Notes: generated by a model not told the origin, from the letters alone. A DNA stretch of 64,000 nucleotides from Methylococcaceae bacterium UBA6146 (GCA_002422395.1 DIUY01000005.1:1-64000), one strand, 5' to 3'; shown: positions 26,811 to 36,373, numbered from the stretch's first letter. Made by a program: numbers and translations.

Positions 26811-28395
26811 GGGCGGGCTTGAAGATGTCGGCAAATTGTTGGGCGAGTGCCTTACGGTCGATTTTACCGTTGGGGTTTTTAGGCAATATTGGCATGGCTT
26901 CGATTTTAGCGGGCACCATGAAATTAGGCAGTTGGGCTTTGCAGATAGCCAGCACTGCCTGTTCTTGAAAATCGACCGGGTTTTCAGGGCTTAGCACAAC
27001 TAATACGGCTTGCCCTAAGTTGTCGTCTTCTATGCCGATAGCGGCGGCTTCTTTGGCAAATCCTGAGGCGTAAATCACTTCTTCGATTTCAGTGGGGCTG
27101 ACACGGTAGCCGGAGGTTTTAATCATGTCATCCTTGCGCCCGACAAAATATAAATAGCCTTCCTCATCCCTCGTGACCGTATCGCCTGACCATACTGCAA
27201 TTTCGGTGAGCGGCAAGGCGGTCAGTTGGTTGGGGGCGGGCTTGAAACGTTCGGCGGTTTTCGCCGGATCATTCCAATACCCCATTGCCACTAGCGAGCC
27301 ACGATGCACCAGTTCGCCTGGCTCATGGGGGGCGCACAGCGAGCCGTCCTCGCGCACCACTAAGATGTCGGCATTGGGTATGGCTTTGCCCATGGAGTCA
27401 GGGCGAATATCAATTTGCCCTGGCGGTAAATAAGTTGAGCGGAACGCTTCGGTCAGGCCGTACATCAGAAAAAACTGGCTGTCGTGGACTTTTTGGCGAA
27501 TGTCGGCCAATACGGATTTTGGCATTTTGCCGCCGGAATTTGTCATATAACGCAGATGGGTGTTGATGCTGGCCGGCCAATCCAACGCGGCAAGCTGCGC
27601 CCATAGCGGCGGGACGGCGGCCAGTCCGGTGATGCGCTGGGCTTCCAAGGCCTTAATGACGTCACGCGGCAATAGGTAATCCAATAGTACGCAACAGGCG
27701 CCTTTTAGTAGCGCGGCAGTCAATTGGTTTAGGCCGTAATCAAAACTGAACGGCAGTACCGCCAACAATCTGTCCGTGGCGGTTATGGTCAAATAATCGC
27801 TGACACTTTGTGCGCCGGCAATAAGGTTCCGATGGGACAACACCACGCCTTTGGGTTTGCCGGTGCTGCCGGAGGTGTACAGAATGGCGGCCATGTCGGT
27901 GTCGATAACAGCGGGTGTTATCGCTTGAGGATTTGCCGAACCAATAAATGCTTGCCAACCTAACACTGTTTGCGTGGTTGGCAGGCTCTGGTCGGGCAGG
28001 TCTTCCACCACAATAATGGTGTGCAGGTCAGGGCAGTTTTCTAATGCAGATGCCAGTCCCTGTAAACGGCTTTTTGATGTGATGAGGATTTGGACATTGC
28101 AATCGTTCAGGATGTAAGCCACCTGCGGGGCTTTTAGAACCGGATTGATGGGCACAAAGACGCCGCCCGCTTGGCTAATGGCAAGCAAGCTGGTGACGGT
28201 TTCCAGTTGTTTGGGCAGATAAACGGCGGCGCGTTGTTGCGGTTTTAAATGTACGCCTAACAGCGCCTGTGTTTGTTGTTGGACGTGTCCGGCCAGCTCG
28301 CCGTAGTTCCACGTATTTTTTTTATGTGCGATAGCCGGGCAGTGGCTGGCGCGTTTAGCGGATTCGGATAGTAATTGATGCAGTAATATGGGCAT
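26803..28395 (-). CDS. AMP-forming acyl-CoA/ACP ligase, exosortase A-associated
   Basis: A 530-residue member of the ANL superfamily, fitting TIGR03098. The ATP-phosphate loop is YTSGSTGKPKGVVLSH. The A5 motif is MYGLTEAFRSTYL. The A7/A8 hinge is VWSGDTVTRDEEGYLYFVGRKDD, given here only as a position near residue 420. The catalytic lysine is near the C-terminus in NPNGKIDRKAL. It would activate a carboxylic or amino acid and load it on the acyl carrier protein encoded at 22311-22556. It leads a two-gene leftward transcript with the decarboxylase. Confidence 0.87.
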   Translation of the reverse strand: MPILLHQLLSESAKRASHCPAIAHKKNTWNYGELAGHVQQQTQALLGVHLKPQQRAAVYLPKQLETVTSLLAISQAGGVFVPINPVLKAPQVAYILNDCNVQILITSKSRLQGLASALENCPDLHTIIVVEDLPDQSLPTTQTVLGWQAFIGSANPQAITPAVIDTDMAAILYTSGSTGKPKGVVLSHRNLIAGAQSVSDYLTITATDRLLAVLPFSFDYGLNQLTAALLKGACCVLLDYLLPRDVIKALEAQRITGLAAVPPLWAQLAALDWPASINTHLRYMTNSGGKMPKSVLADIRQKVHDSQFFLMYGLTEAFRSTYLPPGQIDIRPDSMGKAIPNADILVVREDGSLCAPHEPGELVHRGSLVAMGYWNDPAKTAERFKPAPNQLTALPLTEIAVWSGDTVTRDEEGYLYFVGRKDDMIKTSGYRVSPTEIEEVIYASGFAKEAAAIGIEDDNLGQAVLVVLSPENPVDFQEQAVLAICKAQLPNFMVPAKIEAMPILPKNPNGKIDRKALAQQFADIFKPAHD

Positions 28396-28595
28396 GGGTT
28401 GGTGTCAGTTATAAACAACGGGACTGTACGATTTAAGGAAGTTGGGTTTAAGGGATATTGGCTTCTACCGGCGCTTAAGGTGGCATGTTTGTGCTAAGTG
28501 TACAGTTTCTTGATTCACGCGCCAAGCTGCGGCAGTGCGGTTATTTTTCTGGTATGCTCATAAAACTGGGTCAATCAATTTTTAAATAAATCCGT

Positions 28596-29264
28596 ATGCG
28601 TTTGTTACTTGTTGAAGATGATGAAATATTAGGGGATGGCTTGGTTGCCGGTTTGACGATGGAAGGCTATGCGGTGGATTGGCTTACCAATGGCAAGTTG
28701 GCGGATGAAGCGTTGAAGCTAAACAGCTACGAGCTGATTGTGCTGGATTTAAACTTGCCGGATATGGATGGCCTAAGCATTTTGCGGGTGTTAAGAAGCC
28801 GTAAGGATGAAACGCCGGTGATGGTGTTGACGGCGAAAGACACTATCCCCGACCGTGTTTTAGGATTGGATAGCGGCGCCGATGATTTTGTTGTTAAACC
28901 CTTTGAACTTGATGAGGTCTGCGCGCGTTTGCGGGCCTTGGCGCGGCGCAGTGAGGGCCGGAGTGTGCCGACTATCGAATATAAAGGTATTGTGCTGGAC
29001 CCGGCTGCCCATCAAGTGACATTCCATGATGAAAAAGTGGAGTTGTCGCAAAAAGAATTCGAGGTGCTCAATTTTTTGATGAGTAATATCGGTAAGGTCA
29101 TTTCCCGTGCCCGGCTTGAGGAAAGCCTTTATTCTTGGAACTCGGACATTGAAAGCAATACTGTTGAAGTGCATATCCACCATCTTAGAAAAAAACTGGA
29201 GCCTGGTTTAATCCGCACTGTTAGGGGCGTGGGTTACATTATTGATGCTGATGAGGAACAATGA
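28596..29264 (+). CDS. OmpR-family response regulator
   Basis: A 222-residue regulator of the QseB/PmrA/TctD group. The receiver domain has the acidic pair VEDDEIL (residues about 7-8), the phospho-acceptor Asp in LIVLDLNLPDMDG and Lys in VVKPFELDE. The C-terminal half is a winged helix (NTVEVHIHHLRKKL, TVRGVGYI). It overlaps the sensor kinase gene by four bases (ATGA), a classic two-component pair. The regulon is unknown; the cytochrome gene downstream is one possible target. Confidence 0.93.
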   Translation: MRLLLVEDDEILGDGLVAGLTMEGYAVDWLTNGKLADEALKLNSYELIVLDLNLPDMDGLSILRVLRSRKDETPVMVLTAKDTIPDRVLGLDSGADDFVVKPFELDEVCARLRALARRSEGRSVPTIEYKGIVLDPAAHQVTFHDEKVELSQKEFEVLNFLMSNIGKVISRARLEESLYSWNSDIESNTVEVHIHHLRKKLEPGLIRTVRGVGYIIDADEEQ

Positions 29265-30880
29265 ATTATTCGCTCAGGCAGCTGTTGTTAATCAGTTTAT
29301 TATCCGCATCCATGCTGATTTGGGGGGTTGCCGCTTATATCAGCTATAAACAAACCCGCCATGAAGTCGCTAATTTGTTTGACGCTGAGTTGTCGCAGTC
29401 CGCAAAAGTCCTGCATGCGTTTGTCGAAAGTTTATTGCGGGAAGGGTCGTTGTCGGCTTATTGGCGACAAGAAAAGGTTGATAAGTATTTGCATGCCCAT
29501 GCCTTAAAACATCGGTTCAAACGAAAAAATGCTTTTCAGTTGTGGTCTGATGACCAAGGCTTATTTTTGCGCTCAGAAAAGTCAGCACAATTTTCGGTGC
29601 AGGGTTTCGATAAGCTTAATAGTGAAACGCAATTATGGCATGCTTTTGATGATGTCCTGTTAGCCAATACCTTAGGGCGGAAGTATGAGCGCAAAATCGC
29701 TTTTCAGTTATGGTCGAAAAAGGACGGTTTGCTGATGCGTTCGGAAAGCGCCCCCAAGTATGCGTTTTCTGATGCTGGCAATGGTTTTAGCCAAGCTAAT
29801 ATTGATGGGCATTTGTGGCATGTTTTTAGCATTTCGAATGCCACGGGTGAATATATTGTCCATGTTGGACAAAAGGAAGAAATCCGTGCCGAACTGACTG
29901 ATGAAATATCCGCTCAACTGGTCACCCAGTTTCTGATAGGGCTGCCCTTTTTGGGGGCGGTGATTTGGCTAATCGTAGGTCATTCATTAAGGCCCATCGA
30001 TCGTTTGGAAAGGTCGTTGGCAAGGCGTGAAGCAAGTTATCTTAAGCCGATTTCCATGCGCAAGCTGCCCAATGAAATTTTGCCGGTCGTTAATGAAATA
30101 AATAACCTTTTCGCCCAGCTTGAGAAGGCGTTTGAACATGAGCGCCGCTTTACCTCGGATGCGGCGCATGAATTGAGGACGCCGTTGGCGGGGTTGCTGA
30201 CCCAGGCGCAGGTGGCTTTGCGCACTAATGATGACGATGTGCGCAAACAGGCGCTTAAGCGTATTGAGCAGGCTGTTAACCGCATGACTTACATGGTTCA
30301 GCAGCTGTTAACGTTTTCGCGGATAGAGTACAGCACAGAGTTCTTAACTAAGGAGCCGACTGATTTAGGACGTGAGGTTGTCCAGGTTGTTGCCGATTTG
30401 GATCCGGAAGCACATAGAAAGCAGATACTCATGGAGTTTATTGAAGATAATCCCGTGCCTGTGATTGTCAATTCACCACTGGTTGCCATCCTGATCCGCA
30501 ATATTATTGATAACGCCATAAAATATACGCCAGCTAAAGGCACGGTCATCATCACTGTCACTGGCAAGGATAGGCATGTGCAGCTGTGTGTTGAAGATTC
30601 AGGGCCGGGCATAGCGCCTGATCAATATGAAAAGTCTCTGGAACGTTTTCATCGCTGCGTTGAAACAGCCAATGCCGCCCCAGGCACGGGCTTGGGCTTT
30701 TCCATCGTTGAAAGGATTGCCGCTATCCACAATGCGGACTTGATTTTAGGGGTGTCCCAGCTAGGCGGGTTGAAAGTCACGTTACTGTTCCCGCTGCCGG
30801 TAAAACCTGCGCATGAGGCATGGAAAATGAAATTGAGTTTTTTAAATAGGTTAAGCGCAAGGCGCAATGTCGGGGCTTGA
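29261..30880 (+). CDS. Sensor histidine kinase with duplicated sensor segment
   Basis: A 539-residue QseC-like kinase. There are two transmembrane helices (about 9-28 and 227-248), and between them a periplasmic 2CSK_N-type sensor. The sensor contains two similar units: FKRKNAFQLWSDDQGLFLRS at about 87 and YERKIAFQLWSKKDGLLMRS 56 residues later. A HAMP-like linker follows, then the phosphorylated His in DAAHELRTPLAGL and the N-box NIIDNAIKY. The G boxes are DSGPGIAP and GTGLGFSIVE. It partners the OmpR-type regulator it overlaps. The family normally has one sensor unit, so the duplication is unusual. Confidence 0.93.
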   Translation: MNYSLRQLLLISLLSASMLIWGVAAYISYKQTRHEVANLFDAELSQSAKVLHAFVESLLREGSLSAYWRQEKVDKYLHAHALKHRFKRKNAFQLWSDDQGLFLRSEKSAQFSVQGFDKLNSETQLWHAFDDVLLANTLGRKYERKIAFQLWSKKDGLLMRSESAPKYAFSDAGNGFSQANIDGHLWHVFSISNATGEYIVHVGQKEEIRAELTDEISAQLVTQFLIGLPFLGAVIWLIVGHSLRPIDRLERSLARREASYLKPISMRKLPNEILPVVNEINNLFAQLEKAFEHERRFTSDAAHELRTPLAGLLTQAQVALRTNDDDVRKQALKRIEQAVNRMTYMVQQLLTFSRIEYSTEFLTKEPTDLGREVVQVVADLDPEAHRKQILMEFIEDNPVPVIVNSPLVAILIRNIIDNAIKYTPAKGTVIITVTGKDRHVQLCVEDSGPGIAPDQYEKSLERFHRCVETANAAPGTGLGFSIVERIAAIHNADLILGVSQLGGLKVTLLFPLPVKPAHEAWKMKLSFLNRLSARRNVGA

Positions 30881-31052
30881 CGCTAAAGGTTGTTGAATCT
30901 TGTTTGATTAGGCGGGGGAACAAAACGGATACTTGATGGGTTACGCGTAGCGTCGCTTGTCCGGCGGATTAGTGAGGGCGATACAGGTACGCTAGATGGG
31001 CATTGCAAAGTTACGACACCGCCAAATAATTGCGGCCGCGAAAATAAAACAA

Positions 31053-31081
31053 TTGAATTTTGTGGTTAAATTCCCTATTCT
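31053..31081 (+). promoter_or_regulatory. Sigma-70-type promoter for the cytochrome c gene
   Basis: TTGAAT (31053-31058) and TATTCT (31076-31081) are separated by 17 bases. This lies about 70 bases before the cytochrome start, which has GAGAGG as ribosome binding site. It is pattern-based only. Confidence 0.4.
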
Positions 31082-31153
31082 TTCACGGTTCAACTTTTAA
31101 CCGGACTGTAAGAGTAAAAATACAGTTCTTTTTTACCACTAAGAGAGGTCACT

Positions 31154-31492
31154 ATGAAAAAATTATTAATCGCAGCAGCAAGCATTGCATTAGTCGCATT
31201 AAGCGGACAAGCAATGGCCGATGAGCAAATTGAAATCGGTAAAAAAATCTATGAGCGTGCTTTCGGCCGCGGTTGCGGCACTTGCCACGACATCGCTTCT
31301 AACCCACAACTGACTGCTTTGATTAAAGCCGGCCAATTGGACAGGGCGAAATTTGAACAAGTCTTGAAAGAAGGCAAAGGCGGCATGCCGAAAGCGATTG
31401 AAGAAATCATGAAGCAAAAAGCAGTGGAAAAAGCGGGTTACGGCGAAGATCAAGCGGTTGACGCGTTATATAAATATTTGGAAACAAAATAA
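31154..31492 (+). CDS. Small periplasmic c-type cytochrome
   Basis: A 112-residue class I cytochrome c. A signal peptide (MKKLLIAAASIALVALSGQAMA) ends in a good cleavage site. The single haem site is CGTCH (in GRGCGTCHDIAS). A likely axial Met is in GKGGMPKAIEE. The mature protein is about 90 residues, comparable to soluble electron carriers. It probably shuttles electrons in the periplasm; donor and acceptor are not indicated. It has its own promoter and terminator, so it looks monocistronic. Confidence 0.92.
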   Translation: MKKLLIAAASIALVALSGQAMADEQIEIGKKIYERAFGRGCGTCHDIASNPQLTALIKAGQLDRAKFEQVLKEGKGGMPKAIEEIMKQKAVEKAGYGEDQAVDALYKYLETK

Positions 31493-31511
31493 GCTTCAGT
31501 ATTTGCCACAC

Positions 31512-31553
31512 AAAAAAGCCGCCTAGGTCTTTGGCCATAGGCGGCTTTTTTTT
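31512..31553. terminator. Bidirectional Rho-independent terminator
   Basis: AAGCCGCCTA (31516-31525) pairs with TAGGCGGCTT (31538-31547). A run of A lies before it and eight T after it, so it can stop transcripts of both the cytochrome gene and the convergent membrane-protein gene. Confidence 0.9.
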
Positions 31554-31562
31554 GGCAAGCTT

Positions 31563-32156
31563 TTAGTGTTGTCTGCCCAAATAGCGGGTGATCGCTTCTT
31601 TATAAGGCAGTTTGTTAAGGTTTTTAATCCAGATGCCTGCAACAGCCGCCAGCATTAATCCGCAAGAGGCAAGACTTAGATAAATGAGGCGCTTTAGTTG
31701 CGACATTTCCTGAATCAACCGCTCATTTGCAGCGGTGGCGGCATGCTCTTTGTTGACAGGTTCGGAATAGGCCCGCAGCACTTTGACGTCATTTTTTAAA
31801 TCTTCGATGGTGCCTAATGAATTGTTGATGGTGCCGGCACGAAGACTGTCTTCTAGTGACCTTAATTTGCTTTCAATCGAACCGCTGACCAAGCCTACAA
31901 GTTGCCCCTTTAAAGTGTCAACTTCCGCTGACAGGCGTGGGTTGGTTTGAGCCGGCCCCCCGTCTTCCACAGCGGTTTTTTTATAGTTGTCTACAAAATC
32001 ATTGGCAGGAAGCAACAAAAAGCCTGCAACAAAAATGACAGTCATCAGAAAAAGTATGCCAGTTAATAGCCATCTGTTCGATTTCATTAATGCTTGGTGT
32101 GAAGGCACACGTTGGAGAACAATAATTTCTGATTTTATCTTGTCTGTATCACTCAT
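31563..32156 (-). CDS. Membrane protein with periplasmic coiled coil
   Basis: A 197-residue protein with one hydrophobic segment near residues 28-49 (WLLTGILFLMTVIFVAGFLL) and a second near 160-180 (LIYLSLASCGLMLAAVAGIW). The stretch between them is hydrophilic and heptad-like (LSAEVDTLKGQLVGLVSGS, KLRSLEDSLRAG) and is probably a periplasmic coiled coil. I do not recognise a family. It is downstream of argG in the same direction with a 119-base gap. It shares a terminator with the cytochrome gene. Confidence 0.75.
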   Translation of the reverse strand: MSDTDKIKSEIIVLQRVPSHQALMKSNRWLLTGILFLMTVIFVAGFLLLPANDFVDNYKKTAVEDGGPAQTNPRLSAEVDTLKGQLVGLVSGSIESKLRSLEDSLRAGTINNSLGTIEDLKNDVKVLRAYSEPVNKEHAATAANERLIQEMSQLKRLIYLSLASCGLMLAAVAGIWIKNLNKLPYKEAITRYLGRQH

Positions 32157-32275
32157 TGCTTACTTCCTCCCTAACCAGATGCTTACCTGGCCGGACAAAT
32201 ATTGTTTTATGAATGGCTGCCTAACGGGCAATTATACAAGCTTAATAGTATTTGTCCTGTGTTTTTATGGTGGCT

Positions 32276-33490
32276 TCATTTACGCTGTTTGGCGGCTGCA
32301 ATCCGCATTCTCAGGGCATTTAATTTGATAAAACCTTCCGCATCTTTTTGGTTGTAAGCCCCGCCATCTTCTTCAAAAGTGGCAATGCTCTCATCAAACA
32401 GGCTGTCGGTTTCAGAGGCGCGGCCCACTACAATGACATTACCTTTGTACAGTTTTAGCCTAACTTTACCGTTGACAGAAACTTGGGAGGCATCAATCAT
32501 GGTTTGCAACATTTTGCGTTCAGGGCTCCACCAGTAACCATTGTAAATCAACGATGCGTAGCGGGGCATGAGTTCGTCTTTTAAATGCGCGACTTCCCTG
32601 TCCAACGTCAATGATTCAATCGCACGGTGCGCCTTCAACATGATGGTGCCAGCCGGGGTTTCATAACAACCGCGTGATTTCATGCCAACATAGCGGTTTT
32701 CGACGATGTCCAGGCGGCCGATGCCATTTTCTCCGGCGATTTTGTTCAGATTTTCCAGGACTTCCGCCGGTGTGCGGGCGACATCATCAATCGCGACAAT
32801 ATCGCCTTGGCGATAGGTCAATTCAAGATAAGTCGGCTTGTCGGGGGCGGCCTCAGGCGAAACTGTCCAGCGCCACATGTCTTCTTCGGGCTCTGCCCAA
32901 GGGTCTTCCAGTACGCGGCCTTCGTAGGAAATATGCAACAAGTTGGCATCCATCGAATAGGGCGATGTCTTGCCTTTTTTCATTTCCACAGGAATGTTAT
33001 GTTTTTCGGCATACGCCAGCAAGGTTTGCCGGGAAGTTAAGTCCCATTCCCGCCAAGGTGCAATAATTTGTATGTCCGGGCGTAAGGCATAAGCGCCCAG
33101 CTCAAAACGCACCTGATCGTTGCCTTTGCCGGTTGCGCCGTGGGAAATGGCTTTTGCCCCCGTCTCATTGGCAATTTCTATCAGGCGTTTAGCGATTAAT
33201 GGACGGGCAATGGAAGTGCCCAGCAGGTATTCGCCTTCATAAACGGTGTTGGCGCGGAACATTGGGAACACGAAGTCACGGGCGAACTCTTCGCGCAAAT
33301 CTTCAATATAAATCTCTTTGATGCCTAAAGCTTGCGCTTTGCTGCGAGCCGGCTCAACTTCTTCGCCTTGACCCAAATCAGCGGTAAATGTGACGACTTC
33401 ACACGCATAAACATCCTGTAACCATTTTAGTATAACGGAGGTGTCCAGGCCTCCAGAATAAGCGAGCACAACTTTATTGATATCCGACAT
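32276..33490 (-). CDS. argG: Argininosuccinate synthase
   Basis: Joins citrulline and aspartate with ATP in arginine synthesis. I start at ATG 33490 (MSDINKVVLAYSGGLDTSVI), giving 404 residues, the usual length. Codons upstream to 33568 are open but carry no conserved sequence. The PP-loop AYSGGLDTS binds ATP. SHGATGKGNDQVRFEL and the substrate loop SPYSMDANLLHISYEG are intact. No other arginine genes are adjacent. Confidence 0.97.
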   Translation of the reverse strand: MSDINKVVLAYSGGLDTSVILKWLQDVYACEVVTFTADLGQGEEVEPARSKAQALGIKEIYIEDLREEFARDFVFPMFRANTVYEGEYLLGTSIARPLIAKRLIEIANETGAKAISHGATGKGNDQVRFELGAYALRPDIQIIAPWREWDLTSRQTLLAYAEKHNIPVEMKKGKTSPYSMDANLLHISYEGRVLEDPWAEPEEDMWRWTVSPEAAPDKPTYLELTYRQGDIVAIDDVARTPAEVLENLNKIAGENGIGRLDIVENRYVGMKSRGCYETPAGTIMLKAHRAIESLTLDREVAHLKDELMPRYASLIYNGYWWSPERKMLQTMIDASQVSVNGKVRLKLYKGNVIVVGRASETDSLFDESIATFEEDGGAYNQKDAEGFIKLNALRMRIAAAKQRK

Positions 33491-33735
33491 AGCGTTATAA
33501 CACCTTGAGTTAAAAATGATTGGAATTATACCGGAAAATAAACTTTGCAGTAGAAACCTGGCATACATAAGAAATGCCGTTGTGACGGGGTGTGGCTAAC
33601 GTGCGGTAGGCGCGGGGTGATGGGCGCTTACGGCAAGCCCTGTAAACCATACCGTAAGCATTGAAAAGATAATGTTGGGGGAATTGGGCGTAGGGGGCGT
33701 TTGTAGGATGCCGTAAGAAGGGTGCTTAGATGGTT

Positions 33736-34248
33736 TTAACCGGGCTGGTCGCTTTGTAATTGCGATAAAGCCTGGTTTTCGCTGAGCGGCTTGATTTCAA
33801 CGGAACCTGTGCCAGTTTTTTGAATGCCTAGCTCTTTAGCGGCGGCGTAAGATAAATCCATCACCCTGTTGCCATAATAAGGGCCACGGTCATTAATGCG
33901 GACAATAACAGTGCGGTGGTTTTTTAGATTGGTGACTTCAGCATAGGATGACAAGGGCAGCGTTTTATGGGCTGCAGTCATGGCGTACATATTGTAGCGT
34001 TCACATGTCGCGGTTTTTTTGCCGTGGAATTTAGGGCCGTACCATGATGCTCTGCCCTGCCTGCCATTGCCGTGTTTTACGGTGGTATGGGAAAAGCCAG
34101 AGCGATGCCTTGAGTGATGGCGGTGCGTCTTTGCTTTGGTGTGGTGGTGTTTGGAGCCGCTGCGTTGCGCCGCTTCGGCCGTGGAAATTGAGCTTGTAAA
34201 AAAACCGCATAGCACAATAATTGAAATTGCTGATATGAGTTTGTTCAT
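33736..34248 (-). CDS. rlpA: Septal ring lytic transglycosylase RlpA
   Basis: A 170-residue secreted protein with a signal peptide (MNKLISAISIIVLCGFFTSS). A His/Lys-rich linker leads to a double-psi beta-barrel domain (GRASWYGPKFHGKKTA, AMTAAHKTLPLSSYAEV, VRINDRGPYYGNRVMDLS). The Asp in INDRGP is the expected catalytic residue. It cleaves naked glycan strands. It lacks the C-terminal SPOR domain found in longer homologues. It overlaps mltB by four bases as the last gene of the rod-shape operon. Confidence 0.92.
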   Translation of the reverse strand: MNKLISAISIIVLCGFFTSSISTAEAAQRSGSKHHHTKAKTHRHHSRHRSGFSHTTVKHGNGRQGRASWYGPKFHGKKTATCERYNMYAMTAAHKTLPLSSYAEVTNLKNHRTVIVRINDRGPYYGNRVMDLSYAAAKELGIQKTGTGSVEIKPLSENQALSQLQSDQPG

Positions 34249-35243
34249 GGGAATGACCCTTTTTTATTTAAGATAGATTGGCTTAATTGATAAACGGCCA
34301 TGGCATATAAGGGGCTATGGTTGTATCGGGTCAGACAATAAAAGTTGTCCAAGACCGCCCAGAGCTCTTCGCCTTGTTCTTGTTTTAATTCAAGAATTTT
34401 AACTTTAGTGTCTAAAGCTAACGGCACAGATATTTTTAAGTTGAGTGATTCTAACGTTGCAAGTCTTAAATTAGGCTTAAGGTTGTCATTCAGTGCGGTT
34501 TTATAAGTTGTTCCTGTTGCTTTTAGGGGTACAGCAATGGCTTGTCCGGTTTGCCAATGATGCTGGACAAAGTAGTTGGCAATACTGGCAATGACATCGG
34601 CCTTGTTATGCCAGATGTCGCGGCGGCCATCGTTATCAAAATCAACCGAGTAGGTCCGAAAGCTGCTGGGCATAAATTGCGGTATGCCCATAGCACCGGC
34701 ATACGAGCCGGTGGGTTCTAAAGGGTTAAGTTGTTCTTCACGGCACAGCAGCAAAAAGTTTTCTAATTCCGAGCGAAAAAACGGGCTGCGTGGTGGATAG
34801 GCGAAGGCGAGGGTGGACAGGGCGTCAAGCACCCGGTAATTGCCAGTGCGTTGGCCGTACAAGGTTTCCACGCCGATGATGGCGACAATGATTTCTGCCG
34901 GAACGCCGTAACGTTGTTCTGCCTCTGCTAAGGCGGCCGCGTTTTCTTTCCAAAACTTTACCCCGCCATTGATGCGGGCTTCGGTCATAAATATCTTGCG
35001 GTAGCGATGCCAAGGCAAGCCTTCGGCGGGCGCGGTCATTTTTTTGAGGATGTCGTCTTTTATTTCGGCCGATTGGAATAACTCATCCAGCTCGTTTTCA
35101 TCAAACTGATGGTTGCTGGCCATTGCACGGATGAACTCATTGACCGGCTTGGTGTTGCTTAAATCACTTGTGCAAGCGGTGATTAACAGGCTGCAAGCAA
35201 TGGCAAAGGGTTTGGTGGTTTTTGGGAGGGGCAATAATGTCAT
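34245..35243 (-). CDS. mltB: Lytic murein transglycosylase B
   Basis: A 332-residue outer-membrane lipoprotein enzyme that cuts peptidoglycan glycan strands. The lipobox is LLITAC. The catalytic Glu is in IIGVETLYGQRTGNY. The family blocks GAMGIPQFMPSSFRTYSVDF and DIWHNKADVIASIANYF are present. It overlaps rodA by one base (TAATG) and rlpA by four, so the genes are translationally coupled. Confidence 0.95.
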   Translation of the reverse strand: MTLLPLPKTTKPFAIACSLLITACTSDLSNTKPVNEFIRAMASNHQFDENELDELFQSAEIKDDILKKMTAPAEGLPWHRYRKIFMTEARINGGVKFWKENAAALAEAEQRYGVPAEIIVAIIGVETLYGQRTGNYRVLDALSTLAFAYPPRSPFFRSELENFLLLCREEQLNPLEPTGSYAGAMGIPQFMPSSFRTYSVDFDNDGRRDIWHNKADVIASIANYFVQHHWQTGQAIAVPLKATGTTYKTALNDNLKPNLRLATLESLNLKISVPLALDTKVKILELKQEQGEELWAVLDNFYCLTRYNHSPLYAMAVYQLSQSILNKKGSFP

Positions 35244-36373
35244 TAGCGTGATAAGCGTTTTTTGTGGGTGTGGATGGACATCAGGATGCCGAAACCGGCC
35301 AGTAGCGTGACAATTGATGTGCCGCCGTAACTGATGAGGGGGAGCGGGACGCCGACGACAGGAAGGATGCCGATGACCATGCCGATGTTGACAAAAACAT
35401 AAACGAAAAAAGTGAAGGCTAGGCTGCTTGCCAATAACCGGTTATAAGTGTCCTGCGCTTGGGAGGCGATATACAAGCAGCGGGCGATAATCAGCAAATA
35501 CAAAACCAATAGGCCCAGGCAGCCAAACAAGCCAAATTCTTCGGCAAACACGGCAAAAATAAAGTCGGTCGAGCTTTCCGGTAAAAAGTCCAGTTCCGAC
35601 TGGGTGCTGCCCAGCCAGCCTTTGCCGTAAATGCCACCTGAGCCAATCGCTATTTTGGATTGGATAATATGGTAACCGCGCCCTAACGGATCGGCTTCGG
35701 GATTTAGAAAAGTCAATACCCGGTCGCGCTGATAGCCACGCATAAAGTGCCAGATAATGGGCGTTAAGGCCGCCAGTGTGGCCACGATTGCCAGGATGAA
35801 GCGCCAAGATAGTCCGGCAAAAAACAGTACCCCGGCCCCGGAGCTTGCCACCAGCAGGGCGGTGCCTAAATCCGGCTGTTTGGCGATTAATAGGGTTGGG
35901 ATAAGGATTAGCAGGGTTGCGGTGAAGAGTTGTTTGGTTTTAGGGGGGAGGGCGTGTTCCGCCAGATACCAGGCAATCATCATCGGCGTGGTTATTTTTA
36001 TCATTTCTGACGGCTGGAAGCGGAAAAAGCCCAAATCCAGCCAGCGCTGTGCGCCTTTGCCTATCTGCCCCATGATTAACACGGTGATAAGCAAAAATAC
36101 CCCCAAACCAAAAAGTATCGCCGAATAACGTTTAAATTGGTAAGGGTTGACATGCGCCAGTACGGTCATCAGCGCAAATGCCAAGCCGACGCGGGCGGCC
36201 TGACGCATCAGGATGCCAACCTCTTGGCCGCCTGCGCTGTATAAAATCACAAAACTTAGCAGTGCGGCAAGACACAGGCCGATAAATAACGGGATGTCTA
36301 TGTGCAGCTTTCTGAGGAGGGTGCCAATGAGGGAGGGTGGGTCAAAGTGCTCGCTACGGGTTTCTGATTTCAT
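35243..36373 (-). CDS. rodA: Rod-shape peptidoglycan polymerase RodA
   Basis: A 376-residue SEDS-family glycosyltransferase with about ten membrane helices that polymerises lipid II during cell elongation together with PBP2. SEDS motifs seen are KQPDLGTALLVA, PEADPLGRGYHIIQSKIAIG and the C-terminal VPLPLISYGGTSIVTLLAGFG. It lies 10 bases after mrdA and overlaps mltB. Confidence 0.97.
   Translation of the reverse strand: MKSETRSEHFDPPSLIGTLLRKLHIDIPLFIGLCLAALLSFVILYSAGGQEVGILMRQAARVGLAFALMTVLAHVNPYQFKRYSAILFGLGVFLLITVLIMGQIGKGAQRWLDLGFFRFQPSEMIKITTPMMIAWYLAEHALPPKTKQLFTATLLILIPTLLIAKQPDLGTALLVASSGAGVLFFAGLSWRFILAIVATLAALTPIIWHFMRGYQRDRVLTFLNPEADPLGRGYHIIQSKIAIGSGGIYGKGWLGSTQSELDFLPESSTDFIFAVFAEEFGLFGCLGLLVLYLLIIARCLYIASQAQDTYNRLLASSLAFTFFVYVFVNIGMVIGILPVVGVPLPLISYGGTSIVTLLAGFGILMSIHTHKKRLSR

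Noticed and set aside
12547..28395. Complete exosortase/PEP-CTERM system
   Set aside because: Only associated genes are present. I found no exosortase gene, no polysaccharide export chain-length genes and no PEP-CTERM tail in this window.
28396..28595. Sigma-54 promoter (TGGCATG...GCT) before the OmpR-type regulator gene
   Set aside because: The spacing between GG and GC is nine bases instead of ten.
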